64,000 bases of DNA from Fodinicola acaciae. Lineage in GTDB: Bacteria > Actinomycetota > Actinomycetes > Mycobacteriales > HKI-0501. Position 1 is the first letter of the stretch. Every line of letters starts with the position of its first letter. A model generated the notes under the pieces. The model ran no database searches, was not told where the DNA came from, and saw only the letters and a list, made by a program, of their open reading frames with translations. The stretch is taken from positions 1,863,235 to 1,927,234 of the forward strand of contig NZ_WOTN01000001.1 of assembly GCF_010993745.1 (NCBI RefSeq). Reading direction: 5' to 3'. Below are positions 7,111 to 15,558 of this stretch, one piece after another. Made by a program: the position numbers and the translations under genes.

Positions 7111-8940
7111 ATGGACGGCACCGATCGTGACGCGGCGCGCCTTGTCGCCGGTCGCTATCTCATCCGCGAGCCCGTCGGACAGGGCGGCATGGGCCGGGTC
7201 TGGCGCGCGTACGACCAACTGCTCGGCCGCCAGGTCGCACTGAAGGAGCTGATCCGGCCGGCCGCCGACCTGACCGAGCGGCTGCTGCGCGAAGCGCGTT
7301 TTGGTGCGCGGCTGCGGCACCCTGGGATCGTGCACGTCCACGATGTCGTCACCGACGGCGACAGCCAGTGGATCGTCATGGAGCTGATCGACGGCCACAG
7401 TCTGGAGGATCTGGTCCTGGCGAACGGACCGCTGCCACCCGACCGGGTCGCCGAGATCGGCCTTGAGCTGCTCGACGCCCTGACCGTCGCGCACCAGCAC
7501 GGTGTCATCCACCGCGACGTCAAACCGGCGAACGTCCTGATCGACGCCACCGGCGCCGTACACCTGACCGACTTCGGTATCGCCTTCGAGCTCAGCCAAA
7601 GTCCGCTGACCGCCACCGGTGCGGTGATCGGCTCGCCGCAGTACATGGCGCCGGAACGCGTACGCGGCGAGACGCCGACGGCCGCCAGTGACCTGTTTTC
7701 GGTTGGCGCGACGCTGTACGCGGCGGTCGAAGGCCGGCCACCGTTCGGCCGGCCAGGCCAGGTGCCGACGCTCGCCGCCGTGCTCAGCGATCCACCCGAC
7801 CCGGTCGATCGCGCCGGTCCACTCGCGCCGATTTTGGCCGGTCTGCTGGAAAAGGAGCCGACTCGACGGACCGACGCCGACACTGCGAAACGCCAGCTCG
7901 CCAACCTGAGCGACACCGTCATCGCGCCGGCGCTTTCGTCAGCATCCGCGCCAAAACCTGCCAATCGGCGGTTCCGATGGCCGGTCCTCGCCACTGCCGC
8001 GGTATTGGCGCTTGCGGCGGCCTGTGTGGTCATCGCTTTTCGACCGCAGCCGATTGGTCACCATGCGACCAAAACAACCGCGATCGGCCGGTTTTTCGTA
8101 CGTACGCCGGCGGACTGGACGCCGATCGCCAGCTCCGACGACCAACCGCGGCCCGGCATCGCGCCGCCGGACAACCGGCAGGTTGCCGTACAGATCTGGT
8201 TGGCCCCCAACAACGAAGCGGCACTGCGAGACCTGGCCATCACGGAGACGACGTACCGCGTCGAGCGGCCGGGATATCGCCGGATCAGCCTCAACCTCGC
8301 GCCGTTCGCCGGCAGCGCGGAAGGCGCGAAGTGGGAATGGACGTGGCGTGACAACGGCGTCACGCGCAGGGTCCTGCAGCATGCCGTACAGGATCAGGAC
8401 GGCCGGCTCTACGTCCTCTCGTACGCGGCACCGGCCGGCGATTTCGTCACGTACCAAAAGGATGTCGATGCCATCGTCGCATCGGCCCGGCTGGACACAT
8501 CGGCCGAGCCGAGGTCGCTCCTGCCGGTCGTCGCCGAAGGTGTCAGCGCTTCCGTACCGACCGGTTGGAAAAGCCGGCCGCACGCCGGCGGGAAAGGTAC
8601 GGACTTCTATCGGCCGGCGGCACCGGCGGCGTACCTGACCTTCAGCCGCGAGCCGGCCGACAGCTATTTCGTCAACGGCTATGACTGGACGACTTTCTGG
8701 GCCGGCCAACCCGGTGAGACCGGCTATCAGTTGCTCAGTCGCGCGCCGGTGGTCTACGCCGGCGTCAGAAGCAGCGGACGGTGGGACTATTTCGTCACCT
8801 CCAGCAAAGGCGTACGCCTGAAGGTCCGCGCTTTTGCCGCGATCACTGACAAGAAGCTGTATCGGCTGCTGTGTGTCGCACCGGGCGGCATCGAGCAAAC
8901 CTGCGACCAGGTGGCCGCGACGGTGACCGTCGCCCGCTGA
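7111..8940 (+). CDS. Membrane Ser/Thr protein kinase, PknB-type catalytic domain
   Basis: A 609-residue receptor-like Hanks kinase. The glycine loop is GQGGMGRVW, the catalytic Lys is K45, the catalytic loop is HRDVKPAN (D136), followed by DFG (154-156) and MAPE (179-182). A single membrane helix lies at ~290-310 (WPVLATAAVLALAAACVVIAF). About 300 residues would be outside the cell; they show no PASTA repeats, only two similar-sized beta-rich halves that each contain a (T/S)PADW- or VPTGW-like start. It autophosphorylates and signals to cytoplasmic targets by analogy with PknB. It is divergent from the lanthipeptide precursors, so a regulatory link is possible but unproven. The ATG start is well defined. 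Confidence 0.9.
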   Translation: MDGTDRDAARLVAGRYLIREPVGQGGMGRVWRAYDQLLGRQVALKELIRPAADLTERLLREARFGARLRHPGIVHVHDVVTDGDSQWIVMELIDGHSLEDLVLANGPLPPDRVAEIGLELLDALTVAHQHGVIHRDVKPANVLIDATGAVHLTDFGIAFELSQSPLTATGAVIGSPQYMAPERVRGETPTAASDLFSVGATLYAAVEGRPPFGRPGQVPTLAAVLSDPPDPVDRAGPLAPILAGLLEKEPTRRTDADTAKRQLANLSDTVIAPALSSASAPKPANRRFRWPVLATAAVLALAAACVVIAFRPQPIGHHATKTTAIGRFFVRTPADWTPIASSDDQPRPGIAPPDNRQVAVQIWLAPNNEAALRDLAITETTYRVERPGYRRISLNLAPFAGSAEGAKWEWTWRDNGVTRRVLQHAVQDQDGRLYVLSYAAPAGDFVTYQKDVDAIVASARLDTSAEPRSLLPVVAEGVSASVPTGWKSRPHAGGKGTDFYRPAAPAAYLTFSREPADSYFVNGYDWTTFWAGQPGETGYQLLSRAPVVYAGVRSSGRWDYFVTSSKGVRLKVRAFAAITDKKLYRLLCVAPGGIEQTCDQVAATVTVAR

Positions 8941-8991
8941 CCGGACGGGTAACGCGCGGCGCTTCGCCTGACGAGCCGGCTGCTCGCGCGG

Positions 8992-9014
8992 CCGGTTACC
9001 GGTAAAATGCCGCC
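8992..9014 (+). promoter_or_regulatory. Candidate leaderless promoter of the LAL gene
   Basis: A good -10 hexamer, TAAAAT (9003-9008), ends six bases before ATG at 9015, and there is no Shine-Dalgarno sequence in between. In actinobacteria this arrangement is typical of leaderless mRNAs. A small palindrome, CCGGT-T-ACCGG (8992-9002), abuts the -10 and could be an operator. Confidence 0.45.
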
Positions 9015-11630
9015 ATGCCGCCGCTTCTGCCGGTCATCGGCCGGATGGAAGAGCTCGACACGCTGTTGGCGCTGCTCGACCAGGGGACGGCCGGCGTCGT
9101 CGTCGCCGGCGAGGCCGGTGTCGGCAAGACGCGGCTGATCCGTGAGCTGCTGCGACGGGTCGAGGCGGCCGGCCATCCGGTGCGGTCGGCGACCGCGACC
9201 GCCTCACTCGCCTGCGTGCCGTTCGGCGTGTTCGCCAACCTCGTTCCGACGCGCGGAAATCCGGCCGAGCTGCTGACGCAGGCCGTGGAAGTGCTCGGCT
9301 CGCTCAACGGTGAGCGCCGGCTGGTGCTCGCGGTCGACGACGCGCACCTCCTGGACGGCATGTCGGCGGGTGTGTTGCAGTTGGTGACGGCGAATCGTGC
9401 GGCTTTTGTCGTTGTGACCGTACGATCCGGCGAGCCGGTCCCCGATGCCGTACGCGCGTTGTGGAAGGACGAACACGCCGATCTGCTTGAGCTGCAGCCA
9501 CTTTCGCGCAGCGAGACCGGCGAGTTGGCCGCGACCTTGCTCGGTGGCCATCCCGACGCGGACTGCCTGCGCCGGCTCTGGGAAATCAGCCGCGGCAGTC
9601 CGCTGGTCGTACGCGAGGTGGTGGCGGTCGGTCGCCGGCGAAACGCTTTGGTCGAGCGGCACGGCGTGTGGTCCTGGCCCGGCGACGTGCTGATCGGCAC
9701 GCAGCTGTCGCAGCTGGTGGAAGACCGGCTGAAAGACCTGACGCCAGAGCAACGGTCCGCGCTGGAGCTCGTCGCACTCGCCGAGCCGGTCGGCCTCGAC
9801 CTGGTCGGCGCGTCGGTCGACACCGCGGTGCTGGAAAGCCTGGAAGTCGCGGGGCTGCTGACCAGCGCGGCGGACGGTCTGCGGCATCAGGTGCAGGTGG
9901 CACATCCGTTGTATGCCGAGACCGTACGACAGGGCCTGGTTTTTCTGCGTCGCCGTGGCGCATACCGCAAACTCGCGGAGGCATTGGCCGCGGTGGGTTG
10001 CCGCCGGCGGGACGACCAGGTCCGGCTCGCGCTGTGGCAGGTCGAGGCCGGCGTCGCCACCGACCGGCAGTTGTTGGCCGCGGCGGCCAGTCAGACTCTG
10101 GCGGTCTACGAGCACTCGCTCGCCGAGCGGTTGGCGCGCGCCGCGCGGTCGGCCGGACCGTACCTGCCGGCCGACCTCACGCTTGCGCAAAGTTTGCAAT
10201 GGCAGGGCCGTTTCACCGAGGCGCAGGACGTTCTCGACGCGGTGGATCTCGACGCGGCCACGCCGGGACAAATCGCCGACCATGCGATCATCGGCAGCGG
10301 CAACTCGTTTTTCGGCCACGGCCTGCTTTCCGCCGCGGAGGCCGAGCTGCAGGCGGCGCAGCGGCGACTTTCCGGCCATCCCGAGCAAACTCGCGTGATC
10401 GCGCACCGGATCACCCTCGAGTTCACCACCGGCGAGATGACCAAGGTGCTGGCAACCACCGACGAGCTGCTGCGCATCGCGGCCGGCGACGCGGAAAGCC
10501 GCGTGTGGGCCACCTTCATGCGGTTCGCCGCGTTGAGCATGACCGGCCGGATGGAGACCGCGCTGGCATTCGTGGAGCCGGTCGAAAAGGACGCGGCGGA
10601 GTTTCCGCGTGGACAGGTGGTGGTCGCCAACATCGTCAGCGGACGTTGCACGGCATACCGTTTCATCGGCGACCTCGACACCGCCGAGTCGCTCGCCGAG
10701 GCCGGCTATCAGCAAACGCTTGGCTGGCGCGGAAACAGTGGTTGGTGGCCGCTGGTGCTCGGCCAGGTCGCGTCAAACCGCGGCCAGATGTCGAAGGCCG
10801 CGACGCTTCTCCGCGAGGCGACGGCCGCGCTTGTTTTCGAGGACATGGACCGCGTACGACGTTGGGCGCTCAGTGATTTGGCGCAGGCGCTGGCACATCT
10901 TGGCGATCTGGAGACGGCGCGGTCAGCCGTGGCCGAGGCCGACAGCAGTGGCCTCCACGCGTATCAGTGGCTGGAATCCGGTGTCGTACGCGCAAAAGCC
11001 TGGATCGCCGCGGCCGAGTCGCGATTCGTCGACGCCCGGCGGCTGGCAGCAACGGCCGCCGACATCGCCGCGACGAAACAAGAAGTCGTTTTCGAACTGG
11101 AAGCGGCACACGACGCGTTGCGGCTCGGCGACCTGCGCGCCGCGACCCGCATCCGCCGGATCGCGACCGGTGTCGAGGGAAAACTCGCGCCCGCGTACAC
11201 GCGACACGCGATCGCCCGCGCTGCCGGCGATGCGGCTTCTTTGCAAGATTCGGCAACGGAATTCGCCAATCTCGGCATGTTATTGTTGGCCGCTGAGGCG
11301 GCCGCGGAGGCTGCCAACGCGTACCGGCTGACCGGCGACAAGCGCGCGGAGATTGCCGTCACCGAACAGGCTCGCGCCTGGCTGACCGAATGCGGCACGG
11401 TCCGTACGCCCGCGCTCGCGCCGATCCTCGGCGACCACCCGTTGACAGCGTTGACCGCACGAGAGCGCGAAATCGCGCAGATCGCCGCGGCAAACGTGAG
11501 CAGCAAAGCCATTGCCGACCAGTTGCGGCTGTCCGTGCGTACGGTCGACAATCATTTGGCCCGTGTCTACCAGAAGCTCAACATCACCGGTCGCAGCGAA
11601 CTGATCGGCCTGTTCAAGGATCCCGGTTGA
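9015..11630 (+). CDS. LAL-type (large ATP-binding, LuxR family) transcriptional regulator
   Basis: An 871-residue protein. The N-terminal AAA/NTPase has Walker A GEAGVGKT (32-39) and Walker B LVLAVDDAH (103-111). A long helical TPR-like middle follows. The C-terminal LuxR helix-turn-helix (~810-871) reads LTAREREIAQIAA and SVRTVDNHLARVYQKLNI. LAL proteins activate transcription in response to ligand and ATP binding, often in secondary or sugar metabolism. It lies 74 nt after the kinase gene on the same strand but has its own likely leaderless promoter. The size is normal for the family. Target genes are unknown; the nearby lanthipeptide cluster is one candidate. Confidence 0.92.
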   Translation: MPPLLPVIGRMEELDTLLALLDQGTAGVVVAGEAGVGKTRLIRELLRRVEAAGHPVRSATATASLACVPFGVFANLVPTRGNPAELLTQAVEVLGSLNGERRLVLAVDDAHLLDGMSAGVLQLVTANRAAFVVVTVRSGEPVPDAVRALWKDEHADLLELQPLSRSETGELAATLLGGHPDADCLRRLWEISRGSPLVVREVVAVGRRRNALVERHGVWSWPGDVLIGTQLSQLVEDRLKDLTPEQRSALELVALAEPVGLDLVGASVDTAVLESLEVAGLLTSAADGLRHQVQVAHPLYAETVRQGLVFLRRRGAYRKLAEALAAVGCRRRDDQVRLALWQVEAGVATDRQLLAAAASQTLAVYEHSLAERLARAARSAGPYLPADLTLAQSLQWQGRFTEAQDVLDAVDLDAATPGQIADHAIIGSGNSFFGHGLLSAAEAELQAAQRRLSGHPEQTRVIAHRITLEFTTGEMTKVLATTDELLRIAAGDAESRVWATFMRFAALSMTGRMETALAFVEPVEKDAAEFPRGQVVVANIVSGRCTAYRFIGDLDTAESLAEAGYQQTLGWRGNSGWWPLVLGQVASNRGQMSKAATLLREATAALVFEDMDRVRRWALSDLAQALAHLGDLETARSAVAEADSSGLHAYQWLESGVVRAKAWIAAAESRFVDARRLAATAADIAATKQEVVFELEAAHDALRLGDLRAATRIRRIATGVEGKLAPAYTRHAIARAAGDAASLQDSATEFANLGMLLLAAEAAAEAANAYRLTGDKRAEIAVTEQARAWLTECGTVRTPALAPILGDHPLTALTAREREIAQIAAANVSSKAIADQLRLSVRTVDNHLARVYQKLNITGRSELIGLFKDPG

Positions 11631-11687
11631 TCTGCCAACCTGCGGCGCGCTCGGCCCGTCGGATTCTCTTAGAGTGCGGCAAAATAG

Positions 11688-11696
11688 TTATCCACA
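11688..11696 (+). promoter_or_regulatory. Perfect DnaA-box sequence TTATCCACA
   Basis: The consensus DnaA box occurs once, 50 nt upstream of the DUF222-HNH start, in an AT-richer patch. No second box, dnaA or dnaN is nearby, so it is not an origin. It may link expression of the downstream gene to DnaA or be chance. Confidence 0.4.
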
Positions 11697-11746
11697 GATG
11701 TGTTTGGTGGCGTGGTTTTGTCGGTGGGGCCGGTATTATTGGAGGC

Positions 11747-13000
11747 ATGACCACTCCTTCCGTCACCACCGCGCCAGTCGGTGACCCATGGCCGGAAGAA
11801 GACGCGGACGCGCTCGCGGCGATGCTGCGCGAGGCGGAGCGGGAGTATCGCAAGGCCGCTGCGCGGGTGTTGAATATCGTGAAGGCGATTGAGCACAAAG
11901 AGGCGTACGAGAAGCTGCAGGCCAAGAATATCCAGCAGCTGTTGGAAGACCAGTTGCTGCTCTCCCCGACCGAGGCCAGTCGCCGGGTGCAGCGCGCTCG
12001 CGCGTTCTGTCCGGGCATGGCGTTGACCGGTGAGATGTTGGCGCCGAAGCTGGACCTCGCCGCCCAAGCCATGCGCCGCGGCGACCTCGCCGACTCGCAG
12101 CTGGACGCGATCCGTACGGTGATCACGAGGTTGCCGGCGCACGTCGATTTCCAGCAGCGGCGTGAAGCCGAGGCGGCGATGGTCGAGGGCGCCAAGCACA
12201 TGGACGCCGGCCGGCTCTATCGGCTCGGCACCCGGTTGCATGCCTATCTGGACCCCGATGGTGCCGCGCCGTCGGACAAGGACGATGCGAAGCCTCGGCG
12301 GGAGTTGCACCTGCACACCGGTCGCGACGGCCGCCTCGCGTTGCGCGGCATTCTCGACGCCGAGACCGGCAGTCTGTTGCAGGAAGTGTTGTCACCGCTG
12401 GCAAAGCCGGAAGGCGAGGATGGCAAGCCCGATCCTCGATCGGCCGCCGAGCGCAATGGTGACGCGTTGGCCGACATCCTCAACCTGGTCGCTGATGCCG
12501 GGAAGTTGCCGATCCAGGGCGCCGAGCGGCCGCACCTGACGGTGACGATCTCCTGGGAGATGCTCCGCGACTGTCTGGATGTGGCGCGCGCGTACGAAGG
12601 CCTGACCCTCAGCCCCGAAACCGCCCGCCGGCTGGCCTGCGACGCGGACATTATTCCGGTCATCCTGAACTCGGAAGGCGTCCCGCTGGATGTCGGCCGC
12701 AAGGAGCGGCTGGCCGGCCCAGAGTTGCGGAAAGCGTTGATCGCACGAGACAAAGGTTGCACCCGGCCCGGATGTACGCGGCCGGTCCGGCACACGAGGG
12801 CGCATCACATCGTGTCGTGGGTGGACGGTGGCACCACCTGTCTGGAAAATTGCGTGCTGCTGTGCGACCGCCATCACCGCGAAATTCACCACACCGACTG
12901 GACCATACGGATGAACAACGGCCATCCCGAGTTCATCCCACCACTCGATGTGGACTACGAGCAAAAGCCGCTGCGAAATACCTACCACCTGTACGGCTGA
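11747..13000 (+). CDS. DUF222 / HNH endonuclease-domain protein (13E12-repeat type)
   Basis: A 417-residue protein. Residues ~10-330 form the helical DUF222 region. The C-terminal HNH nuclease carries CTRPGCTRP, HHIVSWVDGG and CDRHHREIH, which give the paired Cys and His residues of the beta-beta-alpha metal fold. GGAGG at 11741-11745 precedes ATG at 11747; a longer frame running back into the LAL gene is discarded. These genes are abundant and often multicopy in actinobacterial genomes. They are thought to be nuclease or mobile-element-related, but the role of the chromosomal copies is not established. It stands alone, next to IS remnants. Confidence 0.9.
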   Translation: MTTPSVTTAPVGDPWPEEDADALAAMLREAEREYRKAAARVLNIVKAIEHKEAYEKLQAKNIQQLLEDQLLLSPTEASRRVQRARAFCPGMALTGEMLAPKLDLAAQAMRRGDLADSQLDAIRTVITRLPAHVDFQQRREAEAAMVEGAKHMDAGRLYRLGTRLHAYLDPDGAAPSDKDDAKPRRELHLHTGRDGRLALRGILDAETGSLLQEVLSPLAKPEGEDGKPDPRSAAERNGDALADILNLVADAGKLPIQGAERPHLTVTISWEMLRDCLDVARAYEGLTLSPETARRLACDADIIPVILNSEGVPLDVGRKERLAGPELRKALIARDKGCTRPGCTRPVRHTRAHHIVSWVDGGTTCLENCVLLCDRHHREIHHTDWTIRMNNGHPEFIPPLDVDYEQKPLRNTYHLYG

Positions 13001-13146
13001 CCCGAACAGGTGGACCACCAACCAACAACACAATGCGCTCGTTTCCTCGCCTTAGCAACCGAATGCTGAGACGAGAAACAAGCGCGTCTCAGGACTCGCC
13101 GCTGCTTGATCGCCAACGAAGCGAGGATTTCCAGGATCGACGTTGC

Positions 13147-13392
13147 CTAGGGCGTGTCTCCAAGAGATTGGCTCCTGGTCCGATGATCATTGAGTGGTGA
13201 CGCGGATGGTGCGATTTCGGACGAGTTCTGGGGGATCGTGGCTGGCGTGATCTCTTCGGGAGAAGGGGTTACGGGTCGGCCGTGTAAGGATTCTCGGTTG
13301 ATACTGGAGGGGATCGCCTCGGCGGCGTACTCCTGGCATGCGCGGTCATCCACGTCCGCCGCAAGTCACGAGATTTTAGAGACACGCCCTAG
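13147..13392 (+). mobile_element. IS5/IS427-type internally deleted element (MITE-like), 246 bp
   Basis: The ends are perfect 14-nt inverted repeats, CTAGGGCGTGTCTC at 13147-13160 and its complement at 13379-13392. The outermost CTAG on both sides could be a duplicated CTAG target, as in the IS427 group of IS5. From GTG at 13190 the frame starts MSGDADGAISDEFWGIV and continues to TGRPCKDSRLILEGIA. This matches the beginning of IS5-type transposases, then breaks off and joins the right end. No catalytic DDE residues remain, so it could move only in trans. Confidence 0.75.
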
Positions 13393-13529
13393 CAACGCTG
13401 ACCTCGCTCTCCTCCGCTTTCGGGGCTGCGGCTGCACCTGACCGTCACCGTGCACGGACCGCACATCGCGTACCCGCTGGTCCATCACGCGATCGACGAA
13501 CGTGAAGTACGCGTCGACCTGTTCCAACT

Positions 13530-13770
13530 CGAACCCGACCTACGCAGGCAGATGGAGTCACGCACTCGTCCTCGACTGGTTTGGCAGTGCCGGATGTGAT
13601 CGACCCTCCCCGCAATCGTGCAGCGAATGCCGCGACCGCGCAGGCAGACCCGGTTAGCCCGGGAGAGCCGAATGCCTTGTCCGCCAACACACGGTCCAAT
13701 CGGGTGCGAGGACGGCCGCCGGCTACCCGAGCGACCCAGCACCACCTGGATCTGCGGCACCCGTCACCCC
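13530..13770 (-). pseudogene. Frameshifted IS5-family transposase remnant
   Basis: Two minus-strand frames together spell a typical IS5 central region. One gives RVAGGRPRTRLDRVLADKAF and the other, after a frameshift, SRANRVCLRGRGIRCTIAG then DHIRHCQ. The usual text is RPRTRPDRVLADKAYSSRANRAYLRRRGIRCTIP. No start, no C-terminus and no terminal repeats are visible, so this is a dead fragment. The stretch 13393-13529 shows no recognisable gene; one plus-strand frame ending near 13591 (containing FQLEPDLRRQME) has no start and is unassigned. Confidence 0.65.
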
Positions 13771-13783
13771 ATGACCAATTGCG

Positions 13784-14668
13784 TCAGCGACCAAAGCCTG
13801 CGGTGAGGCCGGTGACGAGATACCGGCGACCGACGATGTAGAGCGCCAGGATCGGCAAAGTCGACAGGACCACCGCCGCCAGCACGGTGGGAATGTTCAC
13901 GGTGAACTGACCTTGAAAACTCCACAACGCCAGCGGCAACACGCGGTTGTCCGGACTTTGCGTGAGAATCAGAGGAAACAGGAAGCCGTTCCACGCGTTC
14001 AACGCGTCATACACCGCTACGGTGATCACCGCCGGCCTGGCCAACGGCAGGGCGAGGCTCCAGAGCATCCGCCAGTTTCCGGCCCCGTCCAGCCGCATCG
14101 ACTCGAACAGCTCGGCCGGCACGTCGCGCAGGAAGTTGACCAGGATCAGTACGGTCAGCGGGATCGCGAAGGCGACACCTGGCAGGATCAGCGCCGCCAG
14201 CGTGTCATACATGTGGATCCTGGTGATCATGTAGTAGATCGGCACGATCGTCGCCTGCAGCGGGATCGCGAGGCCCAGCAGGAAAACCGCGAAGACCAGC
14301 CGCACAGCGCGGCCGGTGCCACGGACGATGGCGTAGGCGGCCATCAGCGAGACCGCGACGGCGATCACCACCGTGCCACCGGCGACCACGACACTGTTGG
14401 CCAGATAGCGGAGAAACTCATTCTGCAACACCAACTGATAGTTGGCCAGCGTCGGATCAGTCGGCGGCGCCAGCGCGTTGGTGGCATAGAAACCCTGTTG
14501 GCTGCGCAAGCTCGTGATCACGATGTAGTAGAGCGGCACGATGATGATCGCCAGCCAGACGAAGCCGCCAACCGCACCAACGATGTTCGGCCGCTGTCCT
14601 GACCGGCGCCGACCGGCCGTCACGACCGTCGGATGGACAGACCTATGCCGGGTAGCCTCGACGGCCAT
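13784..14668 (-). CDS. Carbohydrate ABC transporter permease (MalG/BxlG type)
   Basis: A 294-residue permease with six predicted membrane helices. The binding-protein-dependent transport loop lies near residues 185-205 (ESMRLDGAGNWRMLWSLALP). This EAA loop couples to an ATPase in trans, and no ATPase gene is present locally, as is usual for sugar ABC systems that share MsiK. ATG at 14668 overlaps the stop of the upstream permease (TGATG), so translation is coupled; a GTG one codon earlier is also possible. It is last in the operon of binding protein and two permeases. Confidence 0.9.
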   Translation of the reverse strand: MAVEATRHRSVHPTVVTAGRRRSGQRPNIVGAVGGFVWLAIIIVPLYYIVITSLRSQQGFYATNALAPPTDPTLANYQLVLQNEFLRYLANSVVVAGGTVVIAVAVSLMAAYAIVRGTGRAVRLVFAVFLLGLAIPLQATIVPIYYMITRIHMYDTLAALILPGVAFAIPLTVLILVNFLRDVPAELFESMRLDGAGNWRMLWSLALPLARPAVITVAVYDALNAWNGFLFPLILTQSPDNRVLPLALWSFQGQFTVNIPTVLAAVVLSTLPILALYIVGRRYLVTGLTAGFGR

Positions 14669-15558
14669 CACGCTCCTTCCTGCTGGCTGCGCATCCGGCT
14701 GAACCCCGACAGCCGCGTCAATCCAAGCGACAGCACCAAACCAGCCGCGGCAAGGATCACCGCGATCGCGCTCGCGCGGCCCATGTCGTTGCTGGCGAAG
14801 CCGGTGATGTACATGTGCAGCGCGAGAATGCGGCTGGAGTCACCGGGACCGCCGCCGGTCAGCACGAAAACCAGGTCGAAGTAGGTCAGCGAGCCGACCA
14901 GCATCAACGTCGAGGAGGTGACGATCGTGTAGCGCAGCTGCGGCAGCGTGATGTGCAGAAACTGATTGACCCGGCCGGCGCCGTCGATGGCCGCCGACTC
15001 ATACAGGGCGGCCGGGATCTGCCGGACCCCGGCCTGGTAGAGCAGCGTGTGAAACGGTACGAACTGCCAGGCGATCGCGAAGATGACGACGTACAACACC
15101 AGATCGGGTGAGCCGAGCCAGTCCTGGCCGAGCAGCGGGATCGCTTTGCTGAGACCGAAGTTCGGGTCGAGTACGGCCTTGAACGCGATCGCGATCGCGG
15201 CCGCGGACATCAGCAACGGCAGGAAATACAGGACGGCGAGGACCGCGCGATATCGTTGCCGTCCGGCGGTGAACGTGCCGAGCAGCAGGCTGACCGGCGT
15301 CTGCACCAGCCAACTGACCACCATCACCTTGACGGTCAGCCAGATCGCGTTGCCGGTCACCGGATCGCTGAGTACGCCGGTCCAGTTTGTCAGGCCGGTC
15401 CAGGCCGGCGTGCCGAGTCCGTCCCATCGCATCAGGCTGAGCACGACGACGACCGCCAGCGGGACGATCGCGAAAACGGTGAAAAACGCCAGCGCCGGCA
15501 CGGTGAACCAGATGGTCGGTCCGCCGTGCCTGGCGCGTACGCGCGGCGGAGCCGTCAT
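14668..15558 (-). CDS. Carbohydrate ABC transporter permease (MalF/BxlF type)
   Basis: A 296-residue permease. The first helix is preceded by a short basic N-terminus (MTAPPRVRARHGG), and the EAA loop reads YESAAIDGAGRVNQFLHITLP. It pairs with the downstream MalG-type permease to form the membrane channel for the lipoprotein-delivered sugar. The start at 15558 overlaps the binding-protein stop by four bases (ATGA). The longer open frame upstream is inside the binding-protein gene. Confidence 0.9.
   Translation of the reverse strand: MTAPPRVRARHGGPTIWFTVPALAFFTVFAIVPLAVVVVLSLMRWDGLGTPAWTGLTNWTGVLSDPVTGNAIWLTVKVMVVSWLVQTPVSLLLGTFTAGRQRYRAVLAVLYFLPLLMSAAAIAIAFKAVLDPNFGLSKAIPLLGQDWLGSPDLVLYVVIFAIAWQFVPFHTLLYQAGVRQIPAALYESAAIDGAGRVNQFLHITLPQLRYTIVTSSTLMLVGSLTYFDLVFVLTGGGPGDSSRILALHMYITGFASNDMGRASAIAVILAAAGLVLSLGLTRLSGFSRMRSQQEGA

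Noticed and set aside
11688-11696. Replication origin
   Set aside because: Only one DnaA box, no AT-rich array and no dnaA/dnaN/gyr genes nearby.
13393-13529. Gene fragment on the plus strand ending near 13591
   Set aside because: The frame (HITV-like start, FQLEPDLRRQME) has no start codon and no family I can name; left unannotated.
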